This document shows, in pieces, positions 39,033 through 50,304 of a stretch of 64,000 nt of DNA; within the stretch, counting starts at the first letter, position 1; each line of letters opens with the position of its first letter. A program made the translations under genes and the position numbers. The DNA is from Cerrena zonata (lineage: Eukaryota > Basidiomycota > Agaricomycetes > Polyporales > Cerrenaceae), in assembly GCA_038087015.1 (NCBI GenBank), contig JASBNA010000055.1:186001-250000 (forward strand), in the 5' to 3' direction. The notes beneath the pieces are model-generated. The model did no database searches, had not been told where the DNA came from, and was given only the letters and a program-made list of their open reading frames with translations.

Positions 39033-41417
39033 ATGTTTCGGGACTTGAAGAAGTCAGTGGTTGCACTTCTATTTTGTTGCTCGGTATGGCTTGTTATAAG
39101 CACTCATTTATATTTATCAAATAATACTCACGATATCTTTGAATTGGTTAGAGCTTCGTATATAGATAAGTTCTATACCAAGGCCCCATTTTTACATACG
39201 CATGTTTCCAATGAAGAGCATGATCCAAATTTAATTCATCATCATAAGCCAGACCCGGTAGTGAAACCAGCATCTTCAAAAGAACCAGAAAAGGAGAAGG
39301 TTCAAGATTCTTGGGTCATAAATGTTGATAGGATATCCGAATATAATAATGAAGAATCGTGTGTGATATTCCCGTATCATTTCAATGATTTAAAAGAAAA
39401 GCAAACTTTAGCAGAATACTATCAAGAGAATTTCAATACCGCAATTGAAGCAAGTCATTTTGATAAAAATACTAAATTTCGAATAATACACTTGAATTCA
39501 TTAACGGATGAACCCAAACAAGACTACGTGGATTCAAATAGGTATCAAAAAGATGAGTTTAAGATATTTCAACTGTCACCATTAATATATAACGATCAAC
39601 AATGCGAATCACATTTACAACAGAAACTACAAGTTGAGATTTCACAGTCAAAATCATTAACCTTTGATGATTGGTTACCCATTATTAATAGATTTAAAGA
39701 AGAAAACCCTCACTATTATGAAGAATTAGAACCGTTTTGGAAAGATGATATAGAAGAACAGATCAAATCAGGAGTACTTAATAAACATTGGCATAGATTA
39801 GCTGGTTCTTCAGTATGGTTAACAGAATATGGAGTTCATTTTATGATTAGCAGGGTTTTATATACCCCTAGTGGGATTAGAGATAAACCAATCATATCAT
39901 TAACGTATGCACAAGTTTTCAATGATAAATGGGAAGAAATGAAGAATGTTGAATTAATATCACCATCAAATAACCCGGACGTTGGGAATGAATTAGTTAA
40001 AGAAGAAAAAATATATTCATCAATGATTTATCCTACTTTCTTACCAATCCCATCGTATCATGATTATAAGATTACCACCCCGAATAAGTATTACGGTCCA
40101 GAGGATCCAAGATTGTTACTTATTAAGAATCCAAAGGGATACGAAGAGCCGCTTATAATTTTCAATGCATACCAACGGAAAATCGTTGAAAGTATTAATA
40201 TTGATCATGATAAACATATGAATATAACTTTTGATTATTATAGGAGTATTTTCATGTGCTGGCCGTGGCAATTCCAAAGAGGAAAAGAAATTGTTGATGA
40301 TTTAAATATTAATCAAAATTATAAATATCAAATTTATAATCGAATTGCAGAATTAGTAAGAGATAATATTCCAAAAGTTAAAAATCAAAAAAATTGGACT
40401 CCAATGATAAGTTATGAAGATCGTAAAGTATCGAATTATGATGAATCAATTTATTTTATTTATAGATGGAGTAATTTAGAAGTTTTCAAATGTCAATTAT
40501 CCAATATCATAAATGGTTTATCAATTTGTAAATACGATTATAGATTAGAACCGAATAATAATGAAAATGATGGGGTTGGTCCTTTAAGAGGAGGAACACA
40601 AATGGTTAATATCAATCAATTGCTATACGAGTATTCCAATAAAATCACTGAATTATCGACTTTTATAAGTAAATTACCAACTGGTCGAGAATTATGGTTA
40701 GGTTTTGCTAGAGCCCATTTGAAAGACTGTGGTTGTGGGAAAAGTATTTACAGACCCAACTTGGTTCTAATAACCAAAGATTCAAATCCAAAGGGCGAAA
40801 ATTATTATAAAATCAGTCATATTAGTTCTTTCCTAGGTTTAAGTAACGTTCCTATACTTCCGTGGGATCCAGCCAATCCTAAGATGATTTGTGGAGAACA
40901 GTATCCCAATGCCTTGATTCCAAACGGTATAAGTGATTGGAATTTGAAAGAGGTTGCTATAAACGATGATATAAAAGGGATTCAGGATTATCTCACTCTA
41001 TCCTTTAGTGTAAGTGACTCTACGGTTGATATCATTCATATCAAGGGCTTATTAAATGAAATCTTCAGACTAGACTACAACACTGACATCAAAACCAATC
41101 GGTTGATCGGAGACATTGATATCATCAAGGATGACGTTAGCCATAACTGGATGAAGAACAACGGATTCAACAATATCAACGTTGATTGTGCCATTCGTGA
41201 ATCAAAGAACTTCTGCTACGACTACGGCCTCCAAAATGGCGAAAAGACAAAAGAAGAAAAAGCAAAAGAAAAAGCAAAACAAAAACAACTAGAAGAGAAA
41301 GAAAAGCAAGAAAAAGAGAAGCAAGAAAAAGAAAAACAAAACCAAAAACAAAAACCAGACCCAAATGCTAAAGTCGAAGCCAAGGTCGAAGAAGACGCAT
41401 CAGAAACCAAAAACTAG
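39033..41417 (+). CDS. Beta-1,2-mannosyltransferase, BMT family (GT91), first of tandem pair
   Basis: A type II Golgi membrane protein of 794 residues from ATG 39033: short cytosolic end, one span (VVALLFCCSVWLVISTHLYL), a stem, then the BMT catalytic region. Hallmarks are HWHRLAGSSVWLTEYGVHFM, YYGPEDPRLLLIK, the FMCWPWQ segment, LRGGTQMVN, ELWLGFARAHLKDCGCG and LIPNGISDW. BMT enzymes add beta-1,2-mannose to cell-wall mannan and glycolipids in Candida and relatives. The C-terminal 60 residues are a Lys/Glu/Gln-rich tract. The next gene is a diverged copy. I cannot say which of the Candida BMT1-9 subgroups it belongs to. Confidence 0.85.
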   Translation: MFRDLKKSVVALLFCCSVWLVISTHLYLSNNTHDIFELVRASYIDKFYTKAPFLHTHVSNEEHDPNLIHHHKPDPVVKPASSKEPEKEKVQDSWVINVDRISEYNNEESCVIFPYHFNDLKEKQTLAEYYQENFNTAIEASHFDKNTKFRIIHLNSLTDEPKQDYVDSNRYQKDEFKIFQLSPLIYNDQQCESHLQQKLQVEISQSKSLTFDDWLPIINRFKEENPHYYEELEPFWKDDIEEQIKSGVLNKHWHRLAGSSVWLTEYGVHFMISRVLYTPSGIRDKPIISLTYAQVFNDKWEEMKNVELISPSNNPDVGNELVKEEKIYSSMIYPTFLPIPSYHDYKITTPNKYYGPEDPRLLLIKNPKGYEEPLIIFNAYQRKIVESINIDHDKHMNITFDYYRSIFMCWPWQFQRGKEIVDDLNINQNYKYQIYNRIAELVRDNIPKVKNQKNWTPMISYEDRKVSNYDESIYFIYRWSNLEVFKCQLSNIINGLSICKYDYRLEPNNNENDGVGPLRGGTQMVNINQLLYEYSNKITELSTFISKLPTGRELWLGFARAHLKDCGCGKSIYRPNLVLITKDSNPKGENYYKISHISSFLGLSNVPILPWDPANPKMICGEQYPNALIPNGISDWNLKEVAINDDIKGIQDYLTLSFSVSDSTVDIIHIKGLLNEIFRLDYNTDIKTNRLIGDIDIIKDDVSHNWMKNNGFNNINVDCAIRESKNFCYDYGLQNGEKTKEEKAKEKAKQKQLEEKEKQEKEKQEKEKQNQKQKPDPNAKVEAKVEEDASETKN

Positions 41418-41781
41418 TGTGACCTGTGTAATCTGTGTACTTTTCTACTGTAATATACCCATTTATACTTTGTGCTCTCCCCCAACAGCCGGCTCCTGCT
41501 GCAATGTTAGCAAGTCTCGCAGCACCAGAAGTAATAATCTGTTGATGTTCTGACGAGGCGTCCTTTCGCGTGGCACACGTGAACAGCAATAAGGAACGAG
41601 GCGGAGGCCCGTTTGAAGCACTAAAGTCTCTTATACTTGACGTATTGCGTGTGTAAAACAACATCAATCCCTTGCTGTGCCAGTGGCTGTAGATGGCTAC
41701 TAAAGATAACATTTGACGGTTTAGCCCTTGTTTCCGTAGATTGGCGTCAACTTTCTAAAGCAGTTAAAAAAAGAACATAGG

Positions 41782-41815
<34 letters not shown>

Positions 41816-41898
41816 AGAAAAAAGGAAGAGCGGCTATTCAACTCAACTTCTTCCAGTCTTCAACTCTTCTTCTATTAAATCGATAGTTACCTGGCGGT
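41418..41898. other. Intergenic region between the two BMT genes, with a 31-base A tract
   Basis: This 481-bp region serves as promoter for the second BMT gene. It has a CACGTG E-box at 41576-41581 and an uninterrupted run of 31 A at 41782-41812, about 87 bp before the ATG. Part of it (41480-41640) is richer in G+C than its surroundings. No gene is seen. Confidence 0.45.
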
Positions 41899-44228
41899 AT
41901 GATTCTTTTCAGGCGGTATAGGTTCTCCTTGCCATTGGCGGTGGGGCTTCTTGTGCTTGGGCTAATTGTTATTTCCCAATTTTCTGGTTATAATCAGCAT
42001 GGGCTACTTGAAACGTTTAAATCGGCATATCATCAGGGGACTGGTTCATTTATGAGTCTTTCCAAGCATCAAATAACCAAGAATCAACTTATATTTCCAT
42101 ACAAGTTCCCGGTAAAGAAGGAGGGATTGAAGGAATATATGCAAAAGAATCCAAATCGTTTAATTCGACCGAATTGAAAAAACCTTCTATAGTGAAGGCC
42201 AAGTACGAAAATATTAATGAAAATGACGTTAAGAATAACCCTATAACTAACGAATTATTGAAATCGAATTTCAAAAGTCATAACATTAGTATATTCCACT
42301 CTTCCAAAAACACTAATTTAGATTTGACAAAATGTAATAATATCGCTAAAACGTTTGATCAAACCCAGATAAATGACCCGGTTAATGTTCAAGTGTCTTT
42401 GAATGAGATGTTAACCAAGATACTAAACCAAGCGTCCACCGATCCGTATTTGAAAGAACTTTCTCCATTCTTTATCGATGAATTAGAACTTCAATTGAAA
42501 TATAACGTGGTGGATCGTTTTTGGTATCGTCTTGCAGGTTCTTCTGTCTGGTTAGAACAATACCAGGTTCATTTTATGATTTCAAGAATCTTATATAGTC
42601 CAAAGGGAACTAGAAATAGTCCAATTTTATCATTTACCTATGCACAAATTTTCGATAAAGATTGGAAAGAATTAGTTAATTCAAAATTAGTAGTACCAAC
42701 TAATAACGAGAAATCAATGGATGATGACGATAATGAAGATTCCAAGATTTTCTTCAAAACAATGAGTTTCCCTCAAGTTTTGAATATACCTTTCTGGCAT
42801 GATTATGATAATATTGAAGGAAAATATTATGGTCCTGAAGATCCAAGATTATTGTTGACCAAAAATTCAAAAGGTTATGAAGAACCTCTTATAATTTTCA
42901 ATGCTTATCATCGTAAATTATCTCATTTTGATGACGACGTTGATGACCATGTTTTAATGAAGACTGAATTCTTCAGATCAATGTTTATGTGTTGGCCATG
43001 GCAAACTCAATCAGGTAAAGAAAATACTGACGGAATTTCAAATGCTGAATACGATAATCGTATATACAATAAAGTTGTTGAATTAAAAATTAAAAATTTA
43101 CCAAGACAAAAGAAGCAAAAAAATTGGACTCCTTTCATTAGTATTGATCAAAGATCTAAAAATGGATTCGATAAAACAATTAACTTTATTTATAGATGGG
43201 CTAACTTAGAAATTTTAAAATGTGATTTGGTTGGTGATACTGGATTATGTTCTTTCACTTATAGATTGGATAATAATTTAAGCCCTCAAGCTCAAATTGG
43301 TCCTTTAAGAGGTGGTACTCAATTAATGAATGTCAGATCTATTTTAAATTCAAGAAGTGATATTGATCTTGATAAAATTATTCCTCCTAATAGAGAAGTC
43401 TGGATTGGCTTTGCAAGAGCTCATTTAGATGATTGTGGCTGTGGTAATAATATGTATAGACCTAACTTGGTCATTATCGTTAAAGATACTGTTGATGTCG
43501 AAATTAAAGAATTAACTGATAAACCGTTTAAACAACCAAAAGATTTTTATAAAATTAGTCATATAAGTTCTTCTATATCATTTGACATTCCTATCATAGG
43601 GTGGGATTTAATGAATCCAAAGAAGATTTGCGTTGGTTCAAATGTCTTAATTCCAAATGGTATTTCAAGTTGGTCAATTGAATCTTTTGATCAAGAAAAT
43701 TCTAAAGATAATTGGATTTTAAATGATTATATGACATTATCATTATCAATTTCAGATTTCACCGTTCATAAAATTGATGTCAAAGGATTATTATCGCAAA
43801 TTTTGAATGAAAAATCTTTATTTTATTCTCCTTCTTCAAATAATGAAAAACTTTTAAATCAACCAACTACTAAAGTAGTAAGTGATCCCGAAAAAGATTT
43901 AAGTAAATCTCTCAACGGTTATAATAATGACAATGTTGTTTGTGCTTTAGAAGGTTCAACAAGATTTTGTGAACAATATGGTAAAGATGAAGATAAAAAT
44001 TATGAAGATCATTCCCGTATATATGACGATTTAGAAAATTCATTAACCCATGCAAAATCTTCTCATCATTATAAATCTAGCAAAGGTGAAGAAGTTTTCT
44101 ATGAAGAAGAACTAAATGAAGAATTGGAAACTGACATTGATAAATATGAAAAACAATTAGAATTACTAAATATTGAAAAACAAGTTGAAAATTTCCCTTC
44201 AAATAACAAAAAAAAAAAATCTAAATAG
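41899..44228 (+). CDS. Beta-1,2-mannosyltransferase, BMT family (GT91), second of tandem pair (one frameshift)
   Basis: Organised like its neighbour: an N-terminal span (LPLAVGLLVLGLIVISQF), then FWYRLAGSSVWLEQYQVHFM, YYGPEDPRLLLTK, FMCWPWQ, PLRGGTQLMN, GFARAHLDDCGCG and IPNGISSW. The first 73 or so residues are in a different frame from the rest. Near 42117 one base appears to be missing, after which the sequence continues as GGIEGIYAKESKSFNSTELK into the long reading. The corrected length is 776 residues. Unlike its neighbour it ends in an acidic then Lys-rich coiled segment. Tandem duplication is inferred from adjacency and the shared blocks. Confidence 0.83.
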
Positions 44229-44357
44229 TCTTCGAGGTAGATCAAACAATATATATTTAAATTAACTTCTAATTTTAGTCTTTGTATCCTAATATATCTA
44301 GCCGTTTGAAGTGTACAAAAAGTATGAGTACAATTCAATCTTGTAAAAAGTATATGC

Positions 44358-44368
44358 AAAAAAAAAAA
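44358..44368 (-). terminator. RNA polymerase III terminator of tRNA-Glu
   Basis: A run of 11 T on the tRNA strand begins five bases after the tRNA 3' end, the expected Pol III stop signal. Confidence 0.85.
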
Positions 44369-44373
44369 GAAGG

Positions 44374-44445
44374 TTCCGACACCGGGAATCGAACCCGGAT
44401 TCCGACTTGGAGAGAGTCAAGTGATAGCCATTACACTATATCGGA
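44374..44445 (-). tRNA. tRNA-Glu (anticodon CTC)
   Basis: The minus strand folds into a complete cloverleaf of 72 nt without an intron. The 7-bp acceptor stem is TCCGATA with TGTCGGA (one G-U), followed by the D arm with B-like A box (TAGTGTAATGGCTATCAC). The anticodon stem is TGACT/AGTCG around the loop CTCTCCA, giving anticodon CTC. The T arm is CCGGGTTCGATTCCCGG, with the conserved TTCGATT. The discriminator is A. Base 37, just after the anticodon, is C, where most tRNA-Glu have A. It reads GAG codons. Confidence 0.95.
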
Positions 44446-46564
44446 TATAGTTCTTCAATCCGTACACCAAACCTGAAAGCGAAACGACCAGGCCATAGCG
44501 GATTATTTATGCGTTTCTGCGCAAATAGATATACATGCTCATAAGATTTCGAGCACACCTAAAATTCAAAATATTTTTAAAATTTTGTTTAAGAAGATTA
44601 AGAGAGTTTCAGAGTACTAATATATATTCTCTTTTGTTGATGGAAACAGAAAAACAATTTGAAACTTTCTCGGGCTCAGGTCGCTGCTCTTTTGAAGTTC
44701 AATTTTTTTTGTTAGCTTCTTCAAACTTTTCCACTTTATTGCACATATATGAAGCAATAAAGAGCAGAAAAATATCCAAGCTTCGAAAAGAAAGGCTTAG
44801 TATTTAAAGCTTTAAAAATATTTGATGATAAATGGAGTGCAAGAGGAGTAGGTTTGTCCAACAGACCAAGCCAAAGTCAGTGAAGTAAAGTGTTGCGATT
44901 GATGAACTCGTGGCTCAACTAGCGCGAATATAAAGAAGCACTTTAATGAATCACTCCTATATAGTAGTTGGTTGGGAAGTTTTAAAGTGATTTACCCAAT
45001 ATAATGAGTCCTGAGCTCAAAGCATGGCAAATTTATACTTACATTAAGCAAGACAAATTTGTACTTACATTAAGCAAGAATATGGTACTAGGAGAAGGTA
45101 TCTCTCAGTTATGGAGAGGGGCTTTCTAAATTTAAGCATTGTTCGAGGTGTGTTCAAACTTTGGAATGCTTATATGACTTCCCAAATGATATTTTTTTTT
45201 GCAGCAAAAGGATGTTCCGCTATTCATTGTAAATCATCATCATGTCTACTGTGCTATGTAATTATATAAAAGAGAAAGCATCTGATTCTCGATTGCATAG
45301 GCAAATTTTACAACTAATTTAAACATCAGGTATCAGGTTTTATAATTTAAAATTTCTGTATGGAAAGTTAATATGGGAAATTTACATTACTTTTTTGTAA
45401 GGAAGTAATAATAAATGATTGGAGCTTTCTTTTCATATACGACAACGTCTATCTTATCTTATTTGGTATAAAGTAAAACAATAATAAGGCTTTTTCTTTT
45501 TTTTTTTTGATTATCTAGACATTATGTACTAATTTTGGTAAAATTCTCGATAAACAATTCAACTATTCAGCCGAGTCGGTTGTTCATTGCTAGATAGTAA
45601 ATCGCAGAGCTGCAAAAGCTGGGCTGATCTTACATGGTCTGTCACTGATGCATACTTTTATGCTCTAGGTTTGAAGTTGTTCAGAAGAATTTGCAACCAT
45701 CACAATGCTAAAATCAAGACAGTAAGTTGGACAAGCCCCTCTGGAGTAAGCTATACAAGCATCCCTGGCAACGATGTAAGTTAGTCAAGCCTTTCTATTA
45801 AGCAACAGTCATGGTGCCCACCATGGTTGAATGCATAACACCGTACAAAAGGGAAAATGAATATGCGAATAACCTCTTATCTCCATTCGCTCAAATACAC
45901 TACAGAGACATGAATGGTGCTACGGAGACTCCTTTGAACAGTCTAGGCAGAGCTTCAATGAAGTGCTGCCACCGAGCCTGACCAAGAAGAATAAACCGAA
46001 AACAACCAAGACTAACGGAGAACTCTAAGATGTACTAGTAAAGGAATTACGGATAAGTTTATGGACACAAGGATATCACAAACGAATATTTCACTAACGA
46101 ATAAACACCGGGGGTCAATTAGCGAAATGCCATGTCTAATCTCTGTCATCAGTACCTCTCCCATTATATCTAATCACATTCACTGGCTGTTTTAGCACTG
46201 GTGGAGCATTAAACTCCGTGAAAAGCTCGATTCTTCTTCGCTTTTTTTGCAATCCAAACCGTTTAACTTATACTTCTTTATATTTGTTTTGTAGCCATCC
46301 CTTTTGCGCATATAAATGGACTACTGTTACCCTGTTATATCATATGGAATACGTCCGATAGTCGATATTAGCCATTCATATTTGAAGTAAAGCATCGGTA
46401 CTAATTGTGAATTTTTCACTAACAAAAAAAAGATTTCAAACGAAAAAACCCGAAGTCGAACAAAGCCTAACAAAAAAAAAAAAAAAGCAAAGCAGTATAT
46501 AGACCAACCATAAGAAGCCAAAGAATTTACTGTAATTATTAAGAGGATAGTTGCTCAGGTAAGC
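44446..46564. other. 2.1-kb region without a recognisable gene beside the tRNA
   Basis: No ORF here has recognisable domains; the longest (44535-44807 and 45587-45784) look like chance readings. A 26-bp tandem duplication is at 45028-45079. Near 45719-45790 the motif GTAAGTT or GTAAGCT followed by ACAAGC recurs three times at about 28-bp spacing. The right end must contain the AIM24 promoter. Regions beside yeast tRNA genes often collect Ty-type elements, but I could not identify LTR ends. Confidence 0.5.
45028..45079. repeat. Tandem 26-bp duplication
   Basis: Two adjacent copies beginning CAAATTTATACTTACATTAA and ending GCAAGA, differing at a single A/G position, lie in the gene-free region beside the tRNA. 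Confidence 0.9.
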
Positions 46565-47836
46565 ATGAAGCCAGTCAGACAATTGAATTTCATTAGGAAA
46601 GTTAGTGTTGGGGCATCACCATCTAGTTCGGTTCCATCACCAACTCAGGCCAGTGCTAAAGTAGATCATAGTGTTAGTGATCCAAAGAATATCAAGTATG
46701 CTGATAATTTGGCAGTTAAACAGAATTTAGAGCTGGCGGAGTTCCAAGCGTTGGGGATACCACCAACTATAATGTCAGTTCAATCGCCACCTTCGGTGCC
46801 GGTTTATATAAGAAGAGGGTCATTATTATCAGTTTATGGAGTTGATTCTGCAAATACCAAAGCACCAATTCAACACCAATTAGAGATTATTAATCCAATT
46901 AAAAGGTTTATCTATGGGAATTATGCTTCGAGCTATCTCAAGTTGATATCAACCACGCCATTTTCGATGTTGGTTAGTTCAATTTCGAGGAATTTTTCAA
47001 TTTTCACTAAATCTAACAATAAATCGTTTGTATCACTTAATTTGGATGGGATTAATGATTGGGCAATCTTGGATAATCAAGCATTACAAGTTTACACTGG
47101 GAATTCATTAAAAGTTGGAATGTATAAATTACCATATTATATACTGAAGGCATTATCTAAAAAATATGAAATTCCATCAAATTCATTAACTGGTTTATAT
47201 AAATGGAATTCTTTAGGGTATACTTTGTTAAGTGGAAGAGGACAGGTTGGATTAGTTGGAAATGGAACCATTTACAATGTGAATTTACGTCCTGAAGAAG
47301 AAATCTTAGTTAACCAAAATAATTTATTAGGAATTAGTGTCAATGGACCATATGATTTACAAAATTGTATATTGAAATATTCATTCCCAATTAATAATGA
47401 AAATGATTCCGATTTACAAAAACAAATTGAAACAACCTCAATCAAATTAACCAAAAAGGAAGTTGACTCTTCTACCATGGGTACTTATGGATATTATTTC
47501 AACTTGATTAAAGATGGATTACAATCTTTAATTACTTCTATTAAAAAAATTCGCTCAGTTTTATTAACTTATTTTGTTGGAAATCAAGAATTTATCAAAA
47601 TTGTTGGACCACGTAATTTATTATTACAGTCAAATAGTCCAAATCAATATAAACTTGATAATAATAATATTTCATATTCAACCATACCTTTAAGTTCAAA
47701 ATCCGATAAACATGTTCATCAACAGATCGAAAATAAAACTGCCTCGGATTATTTAAATTATGTTGAAGTTGACAAATCAGGAACTAATTTTAAAAGTACT
47801 CCAGATTTTAAAGAAACTATTGAAAAAAAAGTTTAA
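46565..47836 (+). CDS. AIM24: Mitochondrial biogenesis protein Aim24
   Basis: The 423-residue reading matches Aim24 (394 residues in S. cerevisiae), a mitochondrial inner-membrane protein connected to MICOS integrity. It has a basic N-terminal presequence (MKPVRQLNFIRKVSVGA), then the AIM24-type beta-rich core: VPVYIRRGSLLSVYG, VSLNLDGINDWAILD, SGRGQVGLVGNGTIYNV, LVNQNNLLGISV, and near the end FIKIVGPRNLLLQSN. The frame is intact. CAGGTAAGC just before the ATG resembles a 5' splice site, but nothing supports a splice there. Confidence 0.85.
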   Translation: MKPVRQLNFIRKVSVGASPSSSVPSPTQASAKVDHSVSDPKNIKYADNLAVKQNLELAEFQALGIPPTIMSVQSPPSVPVYIRRGSLLSVYGVDSANTKAPIQHQLEIINPIKRFIYGNYASSYLKLISTTPFSMLVSSISRNFSIFTKSNNKSFVSLNLDGINDWAILDNQALQVYTGNSLKVGMYKLPYYILKALSKKYEIPSNSLTGLYKWNSLGYTLLSGRGQVGLVGNGTIYNVNLRPEEEILVNQNNLLGISVNGPYDLQNCILKYSFPINNENDSDLQKQIETTSIKLTKKEVDSSTMGTYGYYFNLIKDGLQSLITSIKKIRSVLLTYFVGNQEFIKIVGPRNLLLQSNSPNQYKLDNNNISYSTIPLSSKSDKHVHQQIENKTASDYLNYVEVDKSGTNFKSTPDFKETIEKKV

Positions 47837-48033
47837 ACCTTATAAATATATATATTCATATTAGACATTCTACTGTAGTACAATATTAAACTGTTACAAA
47901 AGGGCCAAATTTTCATCATAACACACTAATATACATAAGATTTGAATGCAAAAAAAGAAAAAAGAAAAAAAAAAAGATTAATAAATAAGAAGATATTAAG
48001 AGTATTAATTATTAAATGAAAGACTATATGACA

Positions 48034-50304
48034 TTAATTGCGTAAAGTTTTCTCCTCTTCAGGCATCGATTCCTTGATATTTTTTGAAATGGGGAACAAG
48101 TTTGAACCATCAGCATTCTTCAGATAGCCTGCAACTTGTTTAGCACTAGGTAAGGGGAAGTTGGATTGGAAAGAAGGAGTGATTGGAGGTAATTGGATAC
48201 CCGATTCCTTTTTCTGATGACGGTTATCGAACGAATTGATATTGTCGATGTTATCTTTCAAAGAAGGTAACGGGTCCAAGGATTGAATTGGAGGAGGTTG
48301 GGCGGTTGTTTCCAATCTTGATAAACGGGCTGCTCTTGAATTGACTGGAGGTTGGTGTTGTAACTCAGCATCGTGAATCTCGACATTTTTCTTTGATAAA
48401 GGAGGAGTATTGTTACCTTTAACATTTTTGGGATGATATAATTGAGATTGGGTTGGATATTGATAATATTGATTTGGATGAATGACTGGAGTTGGGTCTT
48501 CAATTTTCGAGGAACCAAACATGCGATTACTTTGATCTTTGGTGAAATTATTAACATTATCCGAATCTTTATTAGTTTCAACCGAATTTTTATTAACTCC
48601 TTCATCCAATTCTTTAATTTGTTGAGGAGGATGAGGAGGAGGAACTTGATTTTGTATTTTATTCAAAGCACCATGACGAATATAACTACCGGCACTATTA
48701 CCACCAGAGGTATTTGAAGAAGGTTGAGTGGAAGAGTTTTGATCATTTGAACTAAAGATATTGGAAGATAATCCCGTGTTACTACTGACCAAGTTGGAAC
48801 CACTACTACCGGAACCAGAGCCAGAGCCAGAAATCCCTGATCCTGATAAGGAAGCACCACCGCTATCTTCATTTGATCTGGAGCCGGTGGCGTTTTCGTC
48901 GTTACTATTAGGAGTGCCTTGGGTTGAGTTCAGTTCCAAGATTTCCGTTGATTCGGGAGCAGAAGCCAGTTCCGAATCGTTATTGGGGGATTTTTTCTGT
49001 TCAGCAGCCACTGCAGCAAAACCTGATTTTTCATTAGATAATTCGTTAGCAGACGAGTCGTTGGAGTCCCGTTCGTTTGAGATTTTATCCAAGTCGTCTG
49101 GCGAGGAGTTTGAATCGTCGGTGATGGTGGCGCTGGAGCTGCCTCCTCCATTAGGGGTGTTATTGTTGGAGGTATTACTATTTAAAGGGACTGGATCAGC
49201 TGGTTTGAGAGCGTGTTGAAAGATGCGATTATTACGATTATTGATGGATAATTGGTTGGAGTTATTTGACTGATTCATTCTTCTTTTCAAAACCTTCAAT
49301 CTTTCATAGGGTAAAAAGGAAGGAGATGCTGAGGAAGGAGGTAACGATTGGTGGTGTTTTGGAGGGGGTTGGAAGTGATTTGGATTGGTAATGATATCGT
49401 CTTTTGAATAGAGATGATTATTGAATTGTTTATTTGGAGAACAAGTCAAATCGGCTGAATAACGACGGTTTTTATTGATTGAACCTCCGTTAATCCCCAA
49501 GATTGATAAGTTCGGATTGGATAAGTTATTAAATTGAGAATGATGGATTGAAGAATTATTTTTAGGAGGACAGGTTAAAGAAAGAATATCTGAGCTACCG
49601 GGATCGGACAGTTTTCTATTATGATGATTAAGAATGGGAGAAGTTGAATTTGAATTATAATGGGGGGTTGTTTTGGGAGCCGAATTATAGGAATGGATAT
49701 TTGAAGAGTACTTCAGAATAACCTTATTTAGAGCAACAAACAAGTCTGACCATTTGAAGACTTTCAAATCTTTTTCGATATTTCTAGGTCTGGGGTCCTC
49801 CATACTCATGAGTAGATTGAAAAACCTCTGCAGACTAGAATTTGTTCTGGAGATGGTGTATGGTTTCAAGCTTTGCAAATTACGGCGAATCCGGTTTTTC
49901 TCTTCGATAGAAAAACTTTCTTGCACCAAGTATTCCAAAATCAAAATGATGTCGACACTAGTCACTATATGAATATCTTTTTCTTTCCAGTAGATGCACG
50001 AGATGATGGGGATCTCTGGCGTATAGTTCTTCTTTGCGATTGGATTGAACTCCACCCAGAAATCCGTGGGCGAAATCCGATTAAAGTTAAACTGAACCAA
50101 TCTTCGTTCATTCATCATTTCATCCTGGCTCCAATCAAGAGTGATGGAGTTGACGTCTTTTTCAAAAAGTAACTTAACTGGAGTATTAATCAAGTTTAGA
50201 TTCTGTCTTATATAATCCGGATCCAAAGAGGACGTTCTGATCAAGTTCGAATCTCCAACATTCCCCTTTGTCCAAGGTATACTACTTTTATCGTTACTAG
50301 TCAT
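48034..50304 (-). CDS. Medusa (MedA)-type developmental regulator
   Basis: The first 210 residues carry the conserved domain of Aspergillus MedA and relatives (DUF7082): RRLVQFNF, IISCIYWKEKDIHIVTSVDI, FSIEEKNRIRRNLQSLKPYT, RFFNLLMSMEDPRPRNIEKD and LKVFKWSDL. The remaining 540 residues are low complexity, rich in Ser, Asn, Gly and Pro, with long SGSGSGS and NNNTPN tracts. MedA proteins control conidiation, adhesion and biofilm-type development in filamentous fungi; the role in a yeast is inferred by family only. The protein is 756 residues and the frame is intact. A 27-T tract (27 A on the gene strand) stands about 180 bp upstream. Confidence 0.8.
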   Translation of the reverse strand: MTSNDKSSIPWTKGNVGDSNLIRTSSLDPDYIRQNLNLINTPVKLLFEKDVNSITLDWSQDEMMNERRLVQFNFNRISPTDFWVEFNPIAKKNYTPEIPIISCIYWKEKDIHIVTSVDIILILEYLVQESFSIEEKNRIRRNLQSLKPYTISRTNSSLQRFFNLLMSMEDPRPRNIEKDLKVFKWSDLFVALNKVILKYSSNIHSYNSAPKTTPHYNSNSTSPILNHHNRKLSDPGSSDILSLTCPPKNNSSIHHSQFNNLSNPNLSILGINGGSINKNRRYSADLTCSPNKQFNNHLYSKDDIITNPNHFQPPPKHHQSLPPSSASPSFLPYERLKVLKRRMNQSNNSNQLSINNRNNRIFQHALKPADPVPLNSNTSNNNTPNGGGSSSATITDDSNSSPDDLDKISNERDSNDSSANELSNEKSGFAAVAAEQKKSPNNDSELASAPESTEILELNSTQGTPNSNDENATGSRSNEDSGGASLSGSGISGSGSGSGSSGSNLVSSNTGLSSNIFSSNDQNSSTQPSSNTSGGNSAGSYIRHGALNKIQNQVPPPHPPQQIKELDEGVNKNSVETNKDSDNVNNFTKDQSNRMFGSSKIEDPTPVIHPNQYYQYPTQSQLYHPKNVKGNNTPPLSKKNVEIHDAELQHQPPVNSRAARLSRLETTAQPPPIQSLDPLPSLKDNIDNINSFDNRHQKKESGIQLPPITPSFQSNFPLPSAKQVAGYLKNADGSNLFPISKNIKESMPEEEKTLRN

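Noticed and set aside
45587..45784. 65-codon ORF as a retrotransposon fragment
   Set aside because: No reverse transcriptase, integrase or RNase H motif can be recognised in it.
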